Shown here one piece after another: positions 1 through 6,763 of a stretch of DNA of 31,070 bases. Position numbers and translations under genes: made by a program. This DNA comes from a virus, in the IMG/VR virus record IMGVR_UViG_3300042564_001291, positions 1 to 31,070 of that record, one strand, 5' to 3'. The first letter of the stretch is position 1. Each line of letters opens with the position of its first letter. The notes beneath the pieces are model-generated. The model saw nothing but the letters and a program-made list of their open reading frames with translations, had not been told where the DNA came from and did no database searches.

Positions 1-2
1 CA

Positions 3-362
3 ATGAAAGTATCTAAGAATTCTAGCGAAAAATTAATGGATAAATTATCTGATTTAGAAGCTAGGTTGACTAGAATGGATTCTGTAGCGGATAAAATTGA
101 AAATTTGGAAAAAGAAATCGTTAAGAGAAACCCAACACCAGTTGAAAAATTGGAAATGCGTTCATTAAGTTCATACCCTTATAATATTAAATTAAGTGAT
201 TATTGGTCAGAAAAAGAAGGTCCTTATGATGTTATGGATAAAAAAGAAAAAGAATACGTGTTAACCAATGATGATATAGATTCAAATTATAATTATTCAC
301 AAATAAAAGACACTTTCGATAAACCATTAGAAGACCAAGGTTATGAAGAAGAAGAAATGTAA
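3..362 (+). CDS. Unidentified small acidic protein with N-terminal coiled coil
   Basis: I do not recognise this 119-residue protein. Residues about 5-45 have the charged heptad look of a coiled coil (SSEKLMDKLSDLEARLTRMD, then an IENLEKEI stretch). A more globular segment with SSYPYNIKLSDYW and EKEYVLTNDDID follows, and the tail is acidic (EEEEM). The start at base 3 is the first ATG in the window. Only two bases precede it, so the true start could lie further upstream and the gene may be 5' partial. It ends ten bases before a strong terminator, so it is the last gene of the upstream transcription unit, not part of the replication operon that follows. A structural or scaffolding role is possible but nothing in the sequence proves it. 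Confidence 0.75.
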   Translation: MKVSKNSSEKLMDKLSDLEARLTRMDSVADKIENLEKEIVKRNPTPVEKLEMRSLSSYPYNIKLSDYWSEKEGPYDVMDKKEKEYVLTNDDIDSNYNYSQIKDTFDKPLEDQGYEEEEM

Positions 363-371
363 AAATAATAT

Positions 372-399
372 AAACCCCTAAGAAATTAGGGGTTTTTTT
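372..399 (+). terminator. Rho-independent terminator
   Basis: A 10-bp perfect stem AAACCCCTAA / TTAGGGGTTT closes a GAAA tetraloop and runs into a T tract. It lies just after the stop codon of the first gene and before the tandem promoters, so it separates the upstream unit from the gp32 operon. Confidence 0.93.
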
Positions 400-425
400 A
401 TTTATAAAAAAAATATCATAAAAAT

Positions 426-456
426 TTGTTATATTGTTATTTTTTTAGTATATTTG
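426..456 (+). promoter_or_regulatory. Bacteroidota-type promoter P1 upstream of gp32-like gene
   Basis: TTG at 426-428, 20 bases, then TATATTTG at 449-456. This matches the Bacteroidota housekeeping consensus (TTG near -33, TAnnTTTG near -7). It shares the 16-mer TTAGTATATTTGTATA with the second promoter about 98 bases downstream. Expected transcription start is around 463. It drives the + strand toward the ssDNA-binding protein gene. Confidence 0.8.
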
Positions 457-523
457 TATATAAAAGAATTTAAAAATATAAAAAAACGTATAAAATAACG
501 ATAAAATTTTTAATTGTAAACAC

Positions 524-554
524 TTGACTTTTATTATTTTTGTTAGTATATTTG
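524..554 (+). promoter_or_regulatory. Bacteroidota-type promoter P2 upstream of gp32-like gene
   Basis: TTGAC begins at 524, and 20 bases after the TTG comes TATATTTG at 547-554. The spacing is identical to P1. Expected transcription start is around 561, giving a leader of roughly 40 nt. The -33 part (cacTTGACtttt) is the better of the two, so P2 is probably the stronger promoter for the replication operon. Confidence 0.85.
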
Positions 555-599
555 TATAAGTTTAATATTAGTAAATAACGTAAATTATATATATTTAAA
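555..599 (+). promoter_or_regulatory. Almost pure A/U leader of gp32-like gene
   Basis: The 45 bases between the P2 -7 box and the start codon contain only four G or C bases and no stable hairpin that I can see. T4 gp32 represses its own translation by binding an unstructured AU-rich leader, so a similar autoregulatory role is plausible here; this is inference. The end (atatttaaaATG) is the A/T-rich ribosome-binding context used by Bacteroidota instead of GGAGG. The segment AAATAACG occurs here (573-580) and also downstream of P1 (493-500). Confidence 0.4.
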
Positions 600-1496
600 A
601 TGAGTGAACAAATGAATGCTTTAGACGCTATGTTAGCACAGTACGAGAAGAATAATGCTCCTAAGTACGAAAAACAAGAAGCGAAAACCTATGATTTGAA
701 GAATTACTTCAACACTTACATTCCAGAAGGTGTTAAAAGTGGTACTAAAACAATCAGAATCTTACCAACTAAAAATGGTAGTCCTTTTGTAGAAATGTAT
801 GGTCACAAAGTAATGGTTGACGGAGAATGGAAAACATTCCCATGTCTTAAACATGAAAAAGGTGAGGCTTGTCCTTTCTGCGAAGCTCGTCAAGAATTGT
901 TAGCGACTGGAAAAGACTCTGACAAAGAATTGGCAAAAAAATACAATGCACGTTTAATGTACGTTGTAAAAGTTATCGATAGAGATAAAGAAGAAGAAGG
1001 TGTTAAATTCTGGAGATTTAATCACGACTACACTAAAGGTGGTGTTTATGACAAATTATTTGCTATGATTAGTGCCTTGAAAAAAGACGTGACTAGTCCA
1101 GAGACTGGTAGAGACATTGTGGTTACTATTTCTAGAAACCAAAACAATGTTCCTGTAGTTTCAGGAATCCAAGCGTTAGACCCTTCTGTATTATCTGAGG
1201 ATGAAACTAAGACTAGCGATTGGTTATCTGACGAAAGAACTTGGGAAGATGTTTATTCAGTTAGAACTTATGATTATTTAGCTATCATCGTAAGAGGTTA
1301 CACTCCAGTATGGGACAAAGATGAAAAATGTTTTGTTGCCAAAGAGTTAATCAACGAAAGTGAAGCTAAAAACAAATTAGAATCTGAGTTGACTATGGGT
1401 ATTGAGAATGTTAAATCTAACATTCAAGCTCAAGTAGCTACTGAAACATCAACACAAGCTTCTACTGAAGAAGATGACGATGATTTACCTTTCTAA
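600..1496 (+). CDS. 32: gp32-type single-stranded DNA-binding protein
   Basis: This 298-residue protein is a T4 gp32-like ssDNA-binding protein, which coats single strands at the fork and organises replication and recombination enzymes. The diagnostic zinc site is present: H69, C82, C91 and C94, spaced 13, 9 and 3, against 13, 10 and 3 in T4 gp32 (H64, C77, C87, C90). Length is close to T4 gp32 (301). The N-terminal residues 1-45 would hold the cooperativity arm. The C-terminus is acidic and ends DDDDDLPF. That resembles the bacterial SSB tip (DDDIPF, or DDDLPF in Bacteroidota) more than the T4 gp32 tail. It is the first gene after two promoters and before uvsX, as expected for a highly expressed replication protein. 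Start: ATG after atatttaaa, the only sensible choice. Confidence 0.93.
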   Translation: MSEQMNALDAMLAQYEKNNAPKYEKQEAKTYDLKNYFNTYIPEGVKSGTKTIRILPTKNGSPFVEMYGHKVMVDGEWKTFPCLKHEKGEACPFCEARQELLATGKDSDKELAKKYNARLMYVVKVIDRDKEEEGVKFWRFNHDYTKGGVYDKLFAMISALKKDVTSPETGRDIVVTISRNQNNVPVVSGIQALDPSVLSEDETKTSDWLSDERTWEDVYSVRTYDYLAIIVRGYTPVWDKDEKCFVAKELINESEAKNKLESELTMGIENVKSNIQAQVATETSTQASTEEDDDDLPF

Positions 1497-1514
1497 TCTA
1501 AGAAAGTGTATTAA

Positions 1515-1547
1515 CCAAAATGGAGTGAGAAATTGCTCCATTTTTGG
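1515..1547 (+). terminator. Hairpin, probable (partial) terminator after gp32-like gene
   Basis: Arms AAAATGGAG and CTCCATTTT flank a 10-base loop. CC and GG at the ends extend the stem to CCAAAATGGAG / CTCCATTTTTGG with one bulge. The T tract lies inside the 3' arm, not after it. A leaky terminator here would let gp32 be made in excess of UvsX and the downstream enzymes. Confidence 0.6.
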
Positions 1548-1580
1548 TCTAAAATAACAAGGGAATAATAATATTTAAAA

Positions 1581-2690
1581 ATGGCGGTAAAACCTACCAA
1601 AACAAGTAAAACAACAATTGCAAAAAAAGAATTTAATTTAGATGATTTTAAAGAAAGTGAAGGATTAGACAATGTTGTCAAAGACAAAGAATTATCATGG
1701 ATTCCATTATCAGAAGCATTCCATGACGCATTAAAGATTCCAGGTATTCCAATTGGATTCTTTACCAGTTTTAGAGGTTATTCGAACACTGGAAAATCAA
1801 CTGCAATGTATGAAGGTGTTGCTGGTTGTCAAAAATTAGGTATCCTACCTATTATCTACGAAACAGAAGGTAACTGGAACTGGGAACATGCTAGAAACAT
1901 CGGAGTTAAATACGAAGAAGTTGTTGATGAAGAAACAGGTGAAATTATAAACTATAAAGGTGATTTTATCTTTATGAGAAATAAAGATTTAGTAAAACGT
2001 TATCAAAATTACGACCACCAACATAGTAAAATGGGTACTAAACCTCTTAGACACGAGCCAGTAGTTGAAGACATTTCAACACATATGCATGATATCTTAG
2101 ATAAACAACAAGAAGGTGTATTACCTAGAGATGTTGCTTTCTTTTGGGATTCAGTTGGTTCAATTAACTGTTTCAAAGGTGCTATATCTAAAACGACAAA
2201 CAACCAATGGACAGCTGGTGCTTTGGCAACTTGTTTTAAATCACTTATCAATTATAGAATTCCAGCGTCTAGAAACGAAGATTCACAGTATACAGCTACA
2301 TTTGCTGTAGTACAACAAATTTGGCTTGATAACGAAAACAAAGTTATCAAACATAAAGGTGGTGAAGCGTTCTTTTATTCTCCAAGACTTATTGTTCACT
2401 TTGGTGGTATCCTTACACACAGTACTGAGAAACTTAAAGCTACATTAGGTGGTGAGGAATATGAATTTGGTGTTGAGACTCGCGTTAGATGCGAAAAGAA
2501 CCAAGTAAATGGTGTTGTTCAGAAGGGTAAAATTGCTTCTACACCACATGGGTATTGGGCTCCAGATAAAATTAATGATTACAAAGACCAACACAAAGAG
2601 TTTATCAAAGCTCATTTGAATACTGAGTATGATGATTTTATCATTGAGAAAGAAGAAATTGGGTTAACTGGCAAAGACATGTCAGCTTAA
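1581..2690 (+). CDS. uvsX: UvsX-type RecA recombinase
   Basis: This 369-residue protein is a RecA/Rad51-superfamily strand-exchange ATPase of the T4 UvsX type, which forms filaments on ssDNA in recombination-dependent replication and repair. Walker A is GYSNTGKST (residues 66-74). The glutamate segment YETEG (93-97) follows at the RecA-like distance. Walker B is VAFFWDS (185-191). A loop at about 200-212 (AISKTTNNQW) fits the DNA-binding L1/L2 region. The first 60 residues form an N-terminal domain typical of UvsX. It sits 84 bases after the gp32-like gene and just before the 5' nuclease, a T4-like replication grouping. No UvsY mediator is visible in this window. Start: ATG after aatatttaaaa. 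Confidence 0.93.
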   Translation: MAVKPTKTSKTTIAKKEFNLDDFKESEGLDNVVKDKELSWIPLSEAFHDALKIPGIPIGFFTSFRGYSNTGKSTAMYEGVAGCQKLGILPIIYETEGNWNWEHARNIGVKYEEVVDEETGEIINYKGDFIFMRNKDLVKRYQNYDHQHSKMGTKPLRHEPVVEDISTHMHDILDKQQEGVLPRDVAFFWDSVGSINCFKGAISKTTNNQWTAGALATCFKSLINYRIPASRNEDSQYTATFAVVQQIWLDNENKVIKHKGGEAFFYSPRLIVHFGGILTHSTEKLKATLGGEEYEFGVETRVRCEKNQVNGVVQKGKIASTPHGYWAPDKINDYKDQHKEFIKAHLNTEYDDFIIEKEEIGLTGKDMSA

Positions 2691-2712
2691 TAGTATTAAC
2701 ATTTAAAAAGAA

Positions 2713-2721
2713 ATGTCGTGA
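2713..2721 (+). other. Minimal ORF ATG-TCG-TGA overlapping a GTG start
   Basis: The A-rich leader (atttaaaaagaa) that normally precedes start codons in this genome leads to an ATG at 2713, which reads only Met-Ser-stop. Its TGA (2719-2721) overlaps the GTG (2718-2720) that opens the next gene. This could give reinitiation-based or weakened translation of the nuclease. It could equally be chance. Confidence 0.4.
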
Positions 2722-3770
2722 ATAAAAGACCACCTAAGAATGGTGAAATAAGACAAAAAATACAAAACACTTTATTGGTAGACGGAAATGCCCTGTTCAA
2801 ATCAGGGTATTTCGGCGCCAAAGGTGAGTACAACTACAAAGGAGAACATATTGGTGGTATTTACCAATTCCTAACCATGGTAAGAAAATTATTAACTGAG
2901 AACATGTATCATAAAGTATATGTTTTTTGGGATGGTAATTTTAGTGGTAAATTAAGATATGAAATATATAGCCCCTACAAGAGCAGTAGAGGGAAAGACT
3001 ACTTAAATGGCACGCAACCAATAGACGAAGATGAACTTCGCGAAAGAAGAGTTGTGATGCAATATCTAGAAGAATTATTTATTAGACAATTAAAACATGA
3101 GGTCGTTGAAAGTGATGACTTCATAGCTTATTATTGTCTAAACAAAAAACAAAATGAAAAAATAACAATATGTACCAATGATACGGACATGGCGCAATTA
3201 ATTTCTGAAGATGTTAGAATTTATTTCCTACGTTTAAAAAATTATGTTGATAATGTCAATTTTTCTTCGTATTTTTGTTATCATTTAGAAAATGCCGCTT
3301 TGGTAAAATCAATGGTTGGAGATAATTCAGATTCAATCAAAGGTATTAAGAGTTTAGGTGAAGATACGTTGGTAAAACACTTCCCAGAATTAAAAGAACG
3401 AAAAGTAAGTTTAACCCAAATAATTGAAAGAGCAAAAGAAATACAAAAAGAAAGAGCTGAGCAAAAAAAGAAACCTCTAGCTGTATTAGACAACATTATC
3501 AATAGAGTAACGGATAGTGTATTGGGTGATAAAATCTATGAAATAAATTATAAATTAGTAGATTTAAAAAATCCATTTATGACAAAAGATAGCGAAAGAG
3601 AGTTAGAACTTCTAATTGAAGGTGATTTAGACCCAAATGGTCGAAGCATCAAGAATGTTCTTAGTTACATGGAAAAAGATGGTTTAAGAAAATTGATAGG
3701 TGAAACTAGATATGAAAACTACCTTATACCATTTAAAGAATTAATTACTAGAGAAACAAAAACAATTTAA
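2718..3770 (+). CDS. rnh: FEN-family 5' nuclease (T4 RNase H-like)
   Basis: This 350-residue protein is a 5'-3' exonuclease/flap nuclease of the T4 RNase H/FEN family, which removes RNA primers and flaps from lagging-strand fragments. Acidic metal ligands line up in the family order: D22 (LLVDGNA), D72 (VFWDGN), E131, D133 and D134 (VVESDDFIAYY), D155 and D157 (CTNDTDMAQL), D202 and D205 (GDNSDSIKG). The GDNSDSIKGIKSLG stretch is the helix-3-turn-helix DNA-binding motif. KLRYEIYSPYKSSR (79-92) matches the family's YKxxR segment. The start is GTG: an in-frame stop lies at 2697, and the next in-frame ATG (residue 54) would remove the first catalytic aspartate. It lies between uvsX and an unknown protein in the replication operon. 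Confidence 0.88.
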   Translation: MNKRPPKNGEIRQKIQNTLLVDGNALFKSGYFGAKGEYNYKGEHIGGIYQFLTMVRKLLTENMYHKVYVFWDGNFSGKLRYEIYSPYKSSRGKDYLNGTQPIDEDELRERRVVMQYLEELFIRQLKHEVVESDDFIAYYCLNKKQNEKITICTNDTDMAQLISEDVRIYFLRLKNYVDNVNFSSYFCYHLENAALVKSMVGDNSDSIKGIKSLGEDTLVKHFPELKERKVSLTQIIERAKEIQKERAEQKKKPLAVLDNIINRVTDSVLGDKIYEINYKLVDLKNPFMTKDSERELELLIEGDLDPNGRSIKNVLSYMEKDGLRKLIGETRYENYLIPFKELITRETKTI

Positions 3771-3773
3771 AAA

Positions 3774-4289
3774 ATGAGCGATTATAATAAAAACGAAGAA
3801 TTGAGATATCAATTCATTTTATATATCAATGACCATATTGTGTGTCAAAGATATTTTAACATTTTTGATTTTAATGAAGAATCATTAGAATCTATGGAAT
3901 TAAAAGAATTAATGGCATCTATTGCTGGAATGAATAACGGACAACATGGTTCTTTAGGAATCATACCGCGTTATTTACAAAAAAAGTCATTAACTTATTT
4001 GTGGGACAATTACAACCCATATATGCAACAAACCGAAGACAACATTAGAAATGTTGTTGATAGAAAAGACAACTTTCAATTTGAAATTAAAATTGATGAT
4101 AAGTGTGTTGCTAAAACTGAATTTAGTGGAAACAATTTTCCACCTAAAATTAGATACGCTGTCGATGTTAGAGAAATAATCCCAGAGATTATGAGTGAAA
4201 TCAGAACGTATTTAAGTCAAAAAACTTATACGATTGACAGTAAAACAAAGCCTTGGAAAAAATCTCAAAAAGAATTTTTGGTAAAGTAG
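3774..4289 (+). CDS. Unidentified replication-operon protein with an internal domain duplication
   Basis: I do not recognise this 171-residue protein. It contains two copies of one unit. Residues 12-50 (YQFILYINDHIVCQ...) and 101-139 (FQFEIKIDDKCVAK...) align without gaps over 39 positions. They share the pattern [YF]QF..x.I[ND]D..V....F....F and end in an acidic-hydrophobic helix (MELKELMASI against DVREIIPEI). Each unit looks like a beta hairpin followed by a helix. The linker (51-100) holds PRYLQKKSLTYLWDNY, and the C-terminus is lysine-rich. It starts three bases after the nuclease stop and ends in a hairpin before the helicase, so it is co-transcribed with the replication genes. A replisome accessory role is only a guess from position. 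Confidence 0.8.
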   Translation: MSDYNKNEELRYQFILYINDHIVCQRYFNIFDFNEESLESMELKELMASIAGMNNGQHGSLGIIPRYLQKKSLTYLWDNYNPYMQQTEDNIRNVVDRKDNFQFEIKIDDKCVAKTEFSGNNFPPKIRYAVDVREIIPEIMSEIRTYLSQKTYTIDSKTKPWKKSQKEFLVK

Positions 4290-4308
4290 TTATTCATACT
4301 ACTTTACC
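4280..4308 (+). terminator. Perfect 11-bp hairpin spanning the stop codon
   Basis: GGTAAAGTAGT (4280-4290) pairs perfectly with ACTACTTTACC (4298-4308) around a 7-base loop. The TAG stop of the preceding gene lies within the 5' arm. No T tract follows, so it is not a standard terminator. It may protect or define an mRNA 3' end, or be a processing site before the helicase gene. Confidence 0.55.
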
Positions 4309-4321
4309 ATATTTATAATTA
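4308..4321 (+). promoter_or_regulatory. Recurrent intergenic motif CATATTTATAATTA before helicase gene
   Basis: CATATTTATAATTA lies 24 bases before the start codon at 4346. The same 14-mer occurs at 29717-29730, and CATATTTATAATAA at 23916-23929, both in short intergenic gaps. Its function is unknown. It could be a phage-specific promoter element. Confidence 0.4.
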
Positions 4322-4345
4322 CACAGTTTTAAAAACTATATATAA

Positions 4346-5794
4346 ATGGCAAAACAATTAAGAGAAGATTTTTCATATTTAGGTAACGAATACCAATACA
4401 AATTAATATTACAATTACTAACGGACCGCAGGTTTGCTAACTCAATTATAGACATTATTGACCCAAAATACTTTAAAGATACAAATTTAAGTTTAATAGT
4501 TTCTACTATAATTGATGCAAAAGAACAAGACGATACGATTATAGATAAACAAGGTTTAGAATATCGTTTATTGGAAAAAATTCCAGACGAGTTAAACAGA
4601 AGAGCCTTGATTTCAGAATTGAGAAAAATAGAAAACTCTAATTTAAATGATAGTATCTATGTTCAAGAATCAGCTATGAAATTCTGTAAACAACAAGAAT
4701 TAAAAAAATCAGTTGGTGAAATTTCTAGAATTATTGAAAATGGTGATATTGACAGTTATGATGAATGTGAAAAAATACTTAGAAAAGCTTTAGAACATGG
4801 TGATTCTAGAGATGATGTAGTTGATGTTTTGGAAAATGTTGATAATGTTTTAGTTGATGATTTCCGTAACCCTATACCAACAGGAATTGAAGGTTTAGAT
4901 GAAGTTATGGATGGTGGTTTATCTAAGGGTGAATTGGCGGTTATCTTAGCACCTTTTGGTGTTGGAAAAACAACAATGATAACAAAAATTGCTAACACAG
5001 CTATGAATTTAGGTAAAAATGTATTACAAATTTTCTTTGAAGATAATCCAAAAGTAATTCAAAGAAAACATTTAGCTTGTTGGTCTGGTTATGAATTAAA
5101 CGATTTGTCTTTACATAAAGACAAACTTAAAGAAATGGTTGAACTTATGAAAAGTAAACAAGGTGTTCTTAAACTTAAAAAGTTTTCAAGTGATGGAACA
5201 ACTATACCAGTAATAAGAAATTATATAAGAAAGCTTTCAGCTCAAGGGTTTAGACCAGATATCGTATTATTAGATTATATTGATTGTGTTGAACCATCTA
5301 AAAAATTTACAGATGCTAATGTCGGTGAAGGTAGCGTAATGAGACAATTTGAATCATTATTATCCGAATTTGATATAGCTGGATGGACAGCCGTTCAAGG
5401 TAATAGAAGTTCAATTAAAGCCGATGTTGTTGAATCTGACCAAATAGGTGGTTCAATCAAAAAAGGTCAAATTGGTCACTTCATAGTATCGATAGCTAAA
5501 TCATTAGACCAAAAAGAAAGTGGTACTGCTACAATGGCAATACTAAAATCTAGATTTGGTAAAGACGGTATTGTTTTCCAAGACATTAGATTTGATAACG
5601 CTAGAATTCAAATTGACATGGGTGAAAACAAAGGCGGTAGAACGTACTCAGAGCAAAAGGAACACAAGAAGGTTAGTGAACAACAAAGGGTTAGAGAAAT
5701 TTATGAACAAAAACAAAACAGAGATAACATCTTGAATAAAGAGGTTGTTTTAAACACATTAATTAACGAGAATTTAAACAAAGAAGAAATTTAA
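4346..5794 (+). CDS. 41: Replicative DNA helicase (DnaB / T4 gp41-like)
   Basis: This 482-residue protein is a hexameric 5'-3' replicative helicase of the DnaB/gp41 family. Residues 1-150 form the N-terminal helical domain. The RecA-like motor starts near 178 (PTGIEGLDEVMDGGLSKGEL, typical DnaB_C entry). Walker A is APFGVGKTT (202-210), the catalytic glutamate is in FFEDN (E232), and Walker B is IVLLDYID (306-313). The H4-like segment WTAVQGNR (347-354) corresponds to the DnaB QxxR region that contacts DNA and sensor residues. The tail (from about 425) is charged and rich in Q, K and E, and could bind the primase or loader. It lies immediately before nrdB, with only two bases between stop and start. 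No primase or loader gene is visible in the window. Confidence 0.92.
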   Translation: MAKQLREDFSYLGNEYQYKLILQLLTDRRFANSIIDIIDPKYFKDTNLSLIVSTIIDAKEQDDTIIDKQGLEYRLLEKIPDELNRRALISELRKIENSNLNDSIYVQESAMKFCKQQELKKSVGEISRIIENGDIDSYDECEKILRKALEHGDSRDDVVDVLENVDNVLVDDFRNPIPTGIEGLDEVMDGGLSKGELAVILAPFGVGKTTMITKIANTAMNLGKNVLQIFFEDNPKVIQRKHLACWSGYELNDLSLHKDKLKEMVELMKSKQGVLKLKKFSSDGTTIPVIRNYIRKLSAQGFRPDIVLLDYIDCVEPSKKFTDANVGEGSVMRQFESLLSEFDIAGWTAVQGNRSSIKADVVESDQIGGSIKKGQIGHFIVSIAKSLDQKESGTATMAILKSRFGKDGIVFQDIRFDNARIQIDMGENKGGRTYSEQKEHKKVSEQQRVREIYEQKQNRDNILNKEVVLNTLINENLNKEEI

Positions 5795-5796
5795 AC

Positions 5797-6750
5797 ATGT
5801 ATTTAAAAGACAGTACCGTAAAAAAAAGATATTCTATTTTCCCAATCATACATAATGATTTGTGGCAAATGTATAAAAAAGCTGAAGCCCAGACTTGGGT
5901 AGCTGAAGAAATTGATTTAAGTAAAGATGATTTCGAGGGTCTAAAAGACGCTGAAAAAACATACTTAAAAAACATATTGGCATTTTTTGCCATATCGGAT
6001 GGTCTAGTTATTGACAATCTAGCAACTAACTTCTTAAACGAAGTTGAGTTGTTAGAAGCTCAGTATTTCTATGGTCATCAAACATTTATAGAACAAGTCC
6101 ATGCAAATGGATATTCACTATTAATTGAAACTTATATTAAAAATTTAGTCGAAAGAGAAGAGTTATTCGATGCTATGGAAACTAACCAAGCGGTTGCTAA
6201 AAAAGCAACATGGGCTGAAAATTGGATTCACCATCCGTCTTTTGGTCATAGATTAGTTGCATTTGCTTGTGTAGAGGGTATTTCATTCGCGAGTGTATTT
6301 TCTGGAGTGTTTTGGTTTAGAAGTAAGAATAAAATGCCAGGTTTAGGTGGTATGAATGAATTAATTTTAAGAGATGAAACATTCCATTATGAGTTTGCGC
6401 TTAACTTGTATAAAAATTATTTGAAAGATGATTACAAACTTTCAAAAGAGGAACTTAGAAACATAATTTTAGGTTGTTACGAAATAGAAAAAGTATTTGT
6501 TGAAGATAGTATGCCAGATGGGTTACAAGGAATGACAAAAGATGATATGGTTCGTTACGTACAATATGTAACAGATATCGTTCTTAATGATTTTGGTTGT
6601 GATGTGGAATTCAATGTAACAAACCCTTTAGATTATATGGCTAGAATTGGTTTATCGGCTAAAAATAATTTCTTTGAAAAAAGAGATGGTGAGTATACTA
6701 GAGTTGAAATACCTACAACCACTGAAGGAATGTTTGACGCAGATTTTTAA
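5797..6750 (+). CDS. nrdB: Class I ribonucleotide reductase beta subunit
   Basis: This 317-residue protein is the small (R2) subunit of class I ribonucleotide reductase, which holds the di-iron centre and tyrosyl radical used by NrdA to reduce ribonucleotides. Metal ligands appear at D68, E99, H102, E160, E194 and H197, with the same spacings as E. coli D84, E115, H118, E204, E238 and H241. The radical tyrosine is Y106 (E. coli Y122), in EQVHANGYSLLIE. The context resembles eukaryotic R2 (HSEMYSLLI) more than E. coli. The C-terminus FDADF is like the FTLDADF tail by which eukaryotic R2 docks on R1. The protein appears complete. It is followed 13 bases later by nrdA, so beta comes before alpha. 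Confidence 0.95.
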   Translation: MYLKDSTVKKRYSIFPIIHNDLWQMYKKAEAQTWVAEEIDLSKDDFEGLKDAEKTYLKNILAFFAISDGLVIDNLATNFLNEVELLEAQYFYGHQTFIEQVHANGYSLLIETYIKNLVEREELFDAMETNQAVAKKATWAENWIHHPSFGHRLVAFACVEGISFASVFSGVFWFRSKNKMPGLGGMNELILRDETFHYEFALNLYKNYLKDDYKLSKEELRNIILGCYEIEKVFVEDSMPDGLQGMTKDDMVRYVQYVTDIVLNDFGCDVEFNVTNPLDYMARIGLSAKNNFFEKRDGEYTRVEIPTTTEGMFDADF

Positions 6751-6763
6751 TTGATAATAAAAT

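Noticed and set aside
2009-2251. Open frame of 80 codons on the minus strand inside uvsX
   Set aside because: It lies wholly inside a gene with clear Walker motifs; no leader or family features. The same applies to the other minus-strand frames in the window, for example 7054-7416 and 7849-8232 inside nrdA.
4326-4337. Near-palindrome AGTTTTAAAAACT before the helicase gene
   Set aside because: Very short and A/T-only apart from the ends; expected often in such AT-rich spacers, so not called as an operator.
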